From Chrysomallon squamiferum (taxonomy: Eukaryota > Mollusca > Gastropoda > Neomphalida > Peltospiridae): a stretch of DNA of 64,000 nucleotides. The position numbers and the translations under genes were made by a program. The notes beneath the pieces are model-generated. The model did not search any database, was not told the DNA's origin, and was given only the letters and a program-made list of their open reading frames with translations. Location of the stretch: assembly GCA_012295275.1 (NCBI GenBank), contig CM022665.1:5996901-6060900 (forward strand), read 5' to 3'. Positions 53,618-64,000 of the stretch are shown here, in pieces. Numbering within the stretch: the stretch's first letter is position 1; every line of letters starts with the position of its first letter.

Positions 53618-55672
53618 TTAATTTTTAGTACGACAACAAAAACAACAATTGCCCACTGAGAAGACACCAGTTATAAAAAATTTGGTGGTATATCCACTGA
53701 TAACGATTTGAATATTTCTTACAGCACGATTTAAACTATTAGTGAATGGTTGTGTCCCTTCGATTTCTGTGGCCTTCGTGAGTTTAATTTTAGTCATACG
53801 ACGTACGATAACATTCTCCAGGACAAGGTACATAATTTGTAATTGTTCTCATTTTTGTTAAATACCACAAATTATACATTGTAAACGCTTTTTGGGGTTA
53901 AGGTTGTTTTAATTTTTTAATGTGGTCTGACAAAACTATTAAACCAAATGCAATAACCCGGTGCTTTTTGTACCATTGCGAGAACGCCCCTTTTTTTTCA
54001 TTTCACTTTTCAAGGAAGATAACTATGCGAGCTTAACATCAGGTGATTATTATTTCGTTAATGCTACATGTTGTTACAAAAATGCAGCATCGGTATGACA
54101 CATCATTTCATATAATTATTAAATATGTTTAGAATTAATGTGATGAAGTGCCTAATACAGATTAATTTTTATTAATTTTATTTTATATCATTTTATTTAT
54201 TTATTTATAGATTATCATTTAATGAGGATTTCATAATCAAGTGATTTACAGCATAGTAAGTCAATTATGATGTAAAGAATTTATCAGCTTAGAAATGATA
54301 ACCAGAAGCAGACAGAGGATAATGACACAGTGATAACTATGTGATGACAAAACACTTAAACAGTTATTCCTGCTCAGTGACAACTTTGCTAAAAGCCACG
54401 GTATCAGGGTTACTGTTTTATGTGAATGTGCATATAAAAAAAGCCTTTGTGCTAACAACAAAATAACACACACAGAGAGAGATGTCATTTAACCACAGCA
54501 TTGCTGTTTAAGGTGCACAGCTGCAGTAGCATATCTAAAATCTGAACATGTTACAAATATTTGCATCTGTAAGTGTATAAAAACGAAGTATCACTTGGCC
54601 AAAAAATACCACATAAAAATGATGTTTCCTTGAGACTATTAATATCTAGTAACTCAGTGCTTGTTCATCATGCTTTTCATTGGGTATATGACTGCAAGAT
54701 CATCTTTGTTGAAGATTTTAATGGAATGATAAAAAAACTCTATATTAAACTATATCATATGAAACATTATTATTTGTGTAGTTTCAGTGTATGTCTTAGT
54801 AAACATGTTTGGCATGATTAATAATACAAATTATTATTTTCCAACAAACAAATGAAGCAGGTTTACAAATTTAAACAGTCATGACATATAACAGATAAAA
54901 TCTCTGTTTGCCAGTGGAGATAACAGTCGACATATTTAATATATTTACAGAATTACAGACTGAATATTCAATCCACAAAACATGCAGTATTAGAAATGAA
55001 ATTATCAAATTATAAATCAATTACAGACACATTTTTAATATGTATTACAATAATGGTTATTTCCAATAAAGCTGATTTTGTTGCTAAGCAACAAAATTGT
55101 TATATCCAATGACAGAAACAAAATAGCTGTGCGGATGCACACATGAATAAAAAATAATTACAACCAGTAAAACAAAAATATTCTGTTTCAGCTGCATCAG
55201 ACATATGCTTATCAACCTTTTTATTTTGGGTGTATTTTAAAAAAAAAAATCCTTTTTATCTATATTGAATTCTGCTCTTTTTAAAACTATTAATTTATTA
55301 TGACTATTTTTTATAATTAAAAGTTTTGTTGTTGTAGATGATTTTTCAAATTATTATAGATATGGTGGATCAGAGGTTTAAGTAGATGTTTTTAACTAGT
55401 TTTCTGTTATAAAGAAATTAAAATACATATAGTCCACAGAGTTGAAGTAATTTTGATTTTAAAATGCTTATCATTTTAATGATGTATTTAATTAAATTAT
55501 TTTCTGCTGTTAAACAAGTTAATATGTGCATTAGTTGTATATGCACAGTAGTTATGACATGGCATACAGTAGCTACCCTTTGAAACTTAATGAAGACATA
55601 TTTTTAATATTATACTTTTTTTCTAAATCAGGAGTTGTATATGTGTTTATAAAAAGAAGCTAAGGCAGAAAT
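51373..55672. other. Intergenic stretch, 4.3 kb, without a recognised gene
   Basis: It contains a GTTT repeat near 51597-51628 (minus strand), an (ATT)n tract at 53570-53616, (CA)n tracts and short open frames of biased composition that I do not regard as genes. The first few hundred bases should hold the promoter of the secreted-protein gene, and the last part that of the PPC-domain gene. Confidence 0.6.
53570..53616. repeat. (ATT)n microsatellite
   Basis: About 45 bases of ATT units with one interruption. Confidence 0.9.
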
Positions 55673-57407
55673 ATGAACCAGGACAGTCAGTCAAAACTGG
55701 TAAGTAGTCCCTGATAGCAGTAATATTACTAGCATCAGTTCATCTTTGTACTTGGACATTTTTCTTTTCAAAGACATTAATTATGTTTATCTTTAATTTT
55801 ATTCTCTAAGTGTCTTCTTGCAGGAATTGGTCTGTGCAACATCCACAGAAATGAGCCAGATAAAATGTTTCATACCTAAACTAAAGAGTGCTCCAAATTA
55901 GTTTAGATGAAAGTGAAAATGAATAAACAGTTAATATATATTCAAAAGATTGGCTTATGATATCACATCTTCATTTTTCAGAATTGACTGAAAAAAATAT
56001 GTCGATGAATGAAGCTAAAATATAAAGGATTACCTTCAAACAGTTAAGAACAGATGATAGAAAAAATAAAATGAAGTGAACAAAAGAAAGAACAGATGTT
56101 GACCAAGTACCAAAATTTCATGTATTGTTGTTTTAACCATGATCTGTTTCAGTTTCAGATGATCATGAATATGACTCATTTTACAGAGTAATTAATATAC
56201 AAACAATAAAACTGTACACAAACTGAAAATATATGTATAGAAACATATGTATCTGTCTTTGTCTCTTAATATAAGACTGATTATTGTTATTTAAAGGTTA
56301 GGTTAGGGTTAGGTAGTATTCAGTAAGTAATATAGAAATAATCACATACAAGTGGACAGGAGACAGTTTGAAGTGGGTTTTTTCTCATTTTCCAATTACA
56401 TGTATCAGAATGTGTTTGTAACAAACTATTTTTGTGAAATGATAGTTGCTGTGTGTGTCTGTAACATTTTAGTTAACTGTTACTGTTAGAATAATTATCA
56501 GTAATGACAAAAAACAATATTTTTCATCATTACAAAATCACTGTTAATATTAGCAGTTTTATTTTTCTCTCTTGTTTAATGTTACATTTTGTAAGTAATA
56601 TATTCTGGGCAGGATTAAATTGAGACTGTGATGATTTATTTAAGATATCTGGTACCATGAATTGTTACCCCTTGAGATTGAAACCAGGCCAAGAACTGCA
56701 GTCTGCCTTGCTGAAGTTTGTAAAAGAAAATAACCTGGAGTCAGCTTTTGTCCTCACCTGTGTGGGAAGTATTACTAAGGCAAAACTGAGAATGGCCAAT
56801 GCTAAAGAAGTTAGTTACTATCTCAAATTTATATTACTTGATAATAATGTGAAAAATAAATAATCTGAAAAGAAAAAAAATGATTGTTTTACACACATAC
56901 ATATAAATAAGCACCAACACTTACATATACCACTGCACCTATAAACAAATGTTAAGAAGCCTCCACATCCATGCACTCAAAAAGATAATAACCCATCCAG
57001 TTATTAATTCACACAACAGAACTGTGGAAAACATAATAATGAGCACATGCACATGCACACACACACGCACACACACACAGATTTCAGTACAATATTCCAA
57101 ACTGCTGGTTTTATTTTGCACAATAAACTTCTCTGGTTGTTATATTCAGATAAAACTCATCGAAGGTCCGTTTGAAATAGTGTCGCTGGTTGGGACACTG
57201 TCAGGTGGAGAGACGGGACATCTCCACATCTCACTGAGTGACAGGGACGGCCACGTCATCGGTGGTCACGTTGTGAGTGATCTTACGATATACACCACTG
57301 CGGAGGTGATGATAGGCACATGTCGCAACGTGAAGTTCACGCGAGAGTTTGACGAACAGACTGGTTACGATGAACTGGTCATTTCACAAACTGGTGCCCA
57401 ACAATAA
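55673..57407 (+). CDS. PPC/PCC-domain (DUF296-type) protein, 3 exons
   Basis: Exons 55673-55699, 56645-56809 and 57150-57407, all phase 0, encode 149 residues made almost entirely of one PPC (plants and prokaryotes conserved) domain. The first exon gives MNQDSQSKL, and the next continues in frame to MNCYPLRLKPGQEL. Family landmarks: the CVGSITKAKLR strand-turn, the GPFEIVSLVGTLS block, and the histidine cluster of GHLHISLSD with GGHV, which binds metal in bacterial members. Animal members exist and are often labelled 'bifunctional protein GlmU-like', although they have no GlmU domain; their biochemical role is not established. Translation could alternatively start at the ATG at 56657, inside exon 2. 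A polypyrimidine stretch and AG at 55632 suggest an upstream non-coding exon. The last exon is much richer in G and C than its surroundings. Confidence 0.9.
56296..56314. repeat. Short interstitial telomere-like repeat
   Basis: GGTTAGGTTAGGGTTAGG, about three units of TTAGGG-type repeat, in the first intron of the PPC-domain gene. It is short enough to be chance or a repair scar. Confidence 0.5.
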
Positions 57408-57458
57408 CATTAATTTTTAATGTCTGCCGTAGTTTTTATTATTTAATATCTGACATGA

Positions 57459-57464
57459 AATAAA
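57459..57464 (+). promoter_or_regulatory. Polyadenylation signal of the PPC-domain gene
   Basis: AATAAA about 52 bases after the stop codon. Confidence 0.65.
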
Positions 57465-58751
57465 GAAAATATCCTTTACAATATAATGATAATTATTATA
57501 TCTTGATTATTATTTATTTGTTTGATCATTTTTATTTATTTATTTATTTATTGTTATTATTATTTCAAAATATAAGTTATTAACATGATGAAATATCCAT
57601 CAAAATTTTGATTCTGTTTTAATTAATTCTAAAAATATGCAGGTTATTTAAGAACCCAATATATACAAATATATATATATATATATATAAATTAGCTTTT
57701 TGTATTTAAATTTATATAACCTAGATGATAATTGTTGTATCATTCACTGTTTGGAGAATTTTTAAAAAAATAAAAATTAAAAATTATTGAAAATTATTAG
57801 TGCCTTATGAAGTATTACTCTTTTTCAGTTAGCTGAAAAGTATATTATATTACAACTTTTGATAAAACTAGTCATGGGGCAATACATTTGTCTCAGATTT
57901 ATGATGTTCTAAAATAATTTCTGAATACATATATGATTTGTTTAAACTTTACATTTGAACTGGTGAATATCCACTGGTTTATTTCAGTGTTCATTATTTA
58001 GTTTTAATCCATTATTGAATAGCACTAAAAATTTAAAACTTAAAATTTAAAGTCATTCAGAATAAAGGGGATGTATCTGAAATTTAATTTCACCTTGAAC
58101 CAGTGAATCATTATTTTATTTTTTTTATTAATTTGTTTCTTAATGATTTCTATATGATCCAAAAGCTGTTGGTAGACAGATGTTGAGCTAACTGTGATAC
58201 AAACAATCTGGCCATGATTTTAACCATGTCATTACCAATCTGTCAGAAGATTTTTCTTGAATATTTCGTTTTTCAGGAATATCTCACAATACTCATTATT
58301 TCTAGTTAGGAACCAGTCATAAACAATTATATACTTCTGTATACAAAATATATATTTGATGGGGCAAAAAAAAAAAAAAAAAAAAAAAATGAAATTTGAA
58401 TACCTCCTATCTATAAAACCACATTTCAAAACTGGATTTTAATTTTGGTCTCTTGTAGTAACTACCACAGATAATAAATAAAAAATTTAACCAGTAATGG
58501 ACAGTATGGTATCAATGTCTTTGTTAATATAAATCGCTAGAAATTTTAGAATGTTAGAATTATTTATTTATTTATTTTTATTTAAATTTTATTTTATTTT
58601 TTCCTTTCAGATATGAGACGTTAAGATTCACCGCATATTTTTTATTTTATTTTATTTGTTTTAATTTGGCCACCCATTACTAAATATGTTGCTGCTTAAA
58701 ACGTACCCGTGGAGAAATAGTCAAAATGTATTCTCCATTCATCAAAGTCAT

Positions 58752-58786
<35 letters not shown>

Positions 58787-60163
58787 CCCTTCGTAATAAT
58801 GAAGTATAACAAGAAACAAGGACAATTTTAAAATGTCTGCGAGATGACATGTTTTTGTAGTCGCGCAAAGGGCTAATCTATTTGCTCTAAAGCAGGCGTC
58901 AACCATTTTGAACATGAGAGCTACTTCATAGGTACTGAATCATGCGAAGGACTATCTGTTTATTACACTCTTCCAAAGCTTGTAGAAAAATGCAGCTATC
59001 AGTCCACCATGTACGCGATGACGTCACGGTTCGATTATAATGGGGTAAAATGGCGACGTACTTTAATGCCATGTTTTATTATGTGTGTTGATAGCGCGCG
59101 CGAAACAACAAAATAATAGCTTGGAAGCATAAAGAATATTATCGTTTATTCATATCGCTAAAGGTGCACTTTAAATTAATTTTCATGTCTGTACGTGCGT
59201 ATGTGTATGCCTGTATATGTATTGTTTTCACTGCTAATAAATATCTACTTAAAAAAAAACACTGAAATTATAACAAAAATTCAAAAATTTATAATGTTTA
59301 TTTCTGCGCAACCAGGACATTGTTTGTGCATACTGACTTACAACGAACAATGCTCATTACTAAAAAAAACGATGTACATAATCAAATATGAATAAGACCA
59401 AAATAACCTGCTGTTAATACTGTTAAATATAATGAAGTTTTATAATGTTACATACAGCACTGTAATACTGTAGCTGAAGAATATAAATGACTGAAATGAA
59501 TTTCTTTTAAAATGTCTTTTGTCTTTTTTATATTTGATTTAAATCACAGTTATCGTTAGTAACCTTGTATATGTTATTTCATTAACATTTTCAAGGAATT
59601 AAATACTGTTTTAAAACCATTTTTCAATCCTTCCGTTCTGTTACCTTTTGTCACAAACTGTCCATAGTAGATATTAAATTATAGACCGCTTTTAGAGAGC
59701 ACCTGCTCTTGAACCATCTACAATATAATATTTACAGCCACATTTCTGTGGAATGGTTGTGAATATTATACACAGTGATTTCTGAATTAAACTGAATAAA
59801 TAAGTACAAGATCGTTTCTTAATACTGACGGATTATTCTGTTAACATAAATATTAATAGTAGTTGTTTCCTCACACTAACCCGTAAAACCGAGTCTAGTT
59901 TTTAATACTAACAAATATGACAATAATACAACAATGCATGGAAGCTTTTTTCATTCATTTTATACACATATGTTTCGTATTTTAAAATTAAAATGTAGAC
60001 ATGGTGCCAGATATTTTGTAACCGTACTACATTTATACAGAGACTACATTTTATTTATTCATTTGTAATTTACTTCATTTGTATTTTCCCTATTTATGTC
60101 CGTTAAAGCGAAAGGTCACGCAAATACTAAATGATGTCCCGATTTACAAATACACTGACCATT
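57465..60163. other. Intergenic stretch, 2.7 kb, without a recognised gene
   Basis: AT-rich sequence with (TTTA)n at 57534-57552, (TA)n at 57665-57688, a 22-base A run at 58368-58389 and a 31-base T run at 58752-58780. A possible hAT-like end is near 58893. The minus-strand AATAAA at 60050-60055 probably serves the gene that ends at 60164. Confidence 0.6.
58893..58975. mobile_element. Possible hAT-type transposon end
   Basis: AGCAGGCGTCAACCATTTTG followed by GAACATGAGAGCTACTTC resembles the 'caggggtcggcaacctttttg...gagagctactt' termini of some hAT families. A TGACGTCA palindrome lies at about 59019. No opposite terminus was found. Confidence 0.3.
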
Positions 60164-62755
<2,592 letters not shown>

Positions 62756-62915
62756 TTTTCACAGGTTCTTCTTCACGATGCAAAATTTACCACACAGTCT
62801 TACCGGCTAAGCCACACTAACGTAAATGACGAAACCCTGTTACTTCAAAATAAAGACGTAATAAGATGAATAACGCAGAGAAAAAGCAAAAGTAAAATAC
62901 TTTGTTAAAGTCGAG
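62756..62915. promoter_or_regulatory. Probable bidirectional promoter
   Basis: 160 bases separate the ATG of the minus-strand unrecognised gene (62755) from the ATG of a plus-strand first exon (62916). Such close head-to-head spacing implies shared promoter sequence. I see no TATA box at an obvious position. Confidence 0.45.
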
Positions 62916-63026
62916 ATGGAGATTGTTTTGTATAATGATTATAATCTTCGGACTAGGTCAGGTGTTAGTGGAATATTAAAATTTCAGGTTGCAGATCTGC
63001 TGGACGAACCGGCAACATGTGCCAAA
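62916..63026 (+). CDS. Probable first coding exon of a divergent gene, unknown product, 3' part mostly outside the window
   Basis: ATG at 62916 opens a 37-codon frame (MEIVLYNDYN at the start, VADLLDEPATCAK at the end) that runs straight into a consensus GTAAGT donor at 63027. Codon use is balanced and no stop interrupts it. A possible second exon is 63174-63259 (TTTTTCAG before it, a weak GTACTT after it), which continues in phase 0 with CPRETVLVKFLLCVSTQYYP; that join is uncertain. No family is recognised. Divergent placement next to the 277-residue gene suggests co-expression, by inference only. Confidence 0.5.
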
Positions 63027-63096
63027 GTAAGTAATGAAGACACTGTTTCAACAGAAAGCGAATTTTAATGAAGAATGAGATGGTTTATACAAACTA

Positions 63097-63128
<32 letters not shown>

Positions 63129-63259
63129 ACTTTAATACAAGATTTACATCGAATCCCCACAGCGTTTTTTCAGTGTCCAAGAGAAACAGTTCTTGTTAAA
63201 TTTTTGCTTTGCGTCTCGACACAGTATTATCCACAGTTTTTGTCCATTCTTCGTCTGAG

Positions 63260-64000
63260 GTACTTCTTCCAAACAATCGCCTTAAATCTCATTTGAATTA
63301 AAATAGTCGTTAAATTCATGTCAAATTACGTGCCGATATATCACATGTCTTTAGAAACTATACTTTCCTTCTTGATCAGTTTAAGCAAATTTTTACTAAT
63401 TTTTTTCTTTACGTGGATTTTTTCCCCTTTAAATAACAACAACAATAATAAAAATAATAATGAAAAAAAAATCTAGATTTATTTCCCACTGAATCCTTCT
63501 ACAGATTTCATTCGCACCGAATTATCAGTAAATCCTGCTGTTTGAAACGAAGTCCTGAAAAAACCGAACGAAACTGAATTGTAGACCCACACGAGACTAT
63601 GTAACAGAGAGAAGATTTTTGTTTTTATAAAGCCTCAGACGGTATTGTCCAGTTTGCCATGTGACAGAGACCACACCGCACAGCACGCACGTGTCAGAAG
63701 AACAATGCTAGGCAAAGAATCGTTCTGTCACGAAGGGAAACACTGAGACGGACTGCACAAAACACGTGACGAGACAAATTCGATTCGTGTCCCTGTTTGC
63801 CAAGAGCATTGCGGGACATTTCGAACAAACAAAACTGAACTGTGGCCATGACTTTGAAAAGCAAACCGCTAAGCGCCTCAACAACATTTTCAAGAAATGT
63901 TTTTATTTATTAATTTTTTTTTTTTTTTTTATTTAAAAAAAAAAAATTTTGGGTTCACATTTGTGGGGGTTTTTTTTGGTTTTTTTTCAGCAAAATATTT
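63260..64000. other. Right end of the window, no gene supported
   Basis: Presumably intron of the divergent plus-strand gene, or intergenic. 63560-63890 is less AT-rich and holds a 61-codon minus-strand frame (63708-63893) with no recognisable feature. The sequence ends in T- and A-rich low complexity. Confidence 0.4.

Noticed and set aside
53618-53833. 71-codon minus-strand frame as a small secreted or membrane protein
   Set aside because: The cysteine cluster at the end comes from a (AAC)n-like tract; there is no signal peptide and no recognisable family.
54573-54821. 82-codon plus-strand frame upstream of the PPC-domain gene
   Set aside because: AT-driven composition, no domain, no splice or start context.
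59009-59119. 36-codon plus-strand frame starting MYAMTSRFDY
   Set aside because: It overlaps the possible hAT-like repeat and has no splice site or domain. Probably chance.

Overview
This 64 kb window is nuclear DNA from an animal. It has spliced genes with GT/AG introns, AT-rich non-coding sequence and very many microsatellites: (ATT)n, (TTTA)n, (GT)n, (GA)n and homopolymers. The gene set (a motile-cilium protein, an adenosine-receptor-like GPCR, UBR7, a metazoan PPC/PCC-domain protein and a secreted PAN-EGF-sushi protein) and the short introns fit a lophotrochozoan invertebrate, most likely a mollusc. That placement is an inference from gene content and sequence style, not from a marker gene.

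Layout. 1-20822 (+): the last 18 coding exons of CFAP61, which enters from outside the window. Its largest intron carries a complete intronless adenosine-receptor-like GPCR on the opposite strand (7023-8006). 20842-28515: intergenic, dominated by a large diverged inverted duplication (arms about 22675-23692 and 25857-26825). 28516-28692: a possible small transmembrane ORF. 29526-30509 (-): an intronless RING plus TRAF-type zinc-finger protein with an unassigned helical C-terminus. 33563-45524 (-): UBR7 in 11 coding exons. 45525-48298: intergenic microsatellite clusters. 48299-51372 (-): a small secreted PAN/apple-like, EGF-like and sushi protein, with a MITE-like element in one intron. 55673-57407 (+): a three-exon PPC/PCC (DUF296-type) protein. 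60164-62755 (-): a three-exon gene for a 277-residue protein I do not recognise. 62916-63026 (+): a probable first coding exon of a divergent neighbour, facing the preceding gene across about 160 bp.

The genes are unrelated housekeeping, ciliary, signalling and secreted functions and do not form a pathway. The points most worth following are the derived ligand pocket of the nested GPCR, the inverted duplication with a third partial copy, the short-TIR element inside the secreted-protein gene, the divergent gene pair at the right end, and two small ORFs at 27691-28692. Exon boundaries were read by eye from splice sites, reading-frame continuity and remembered family sequences. No alignment or database search was run.
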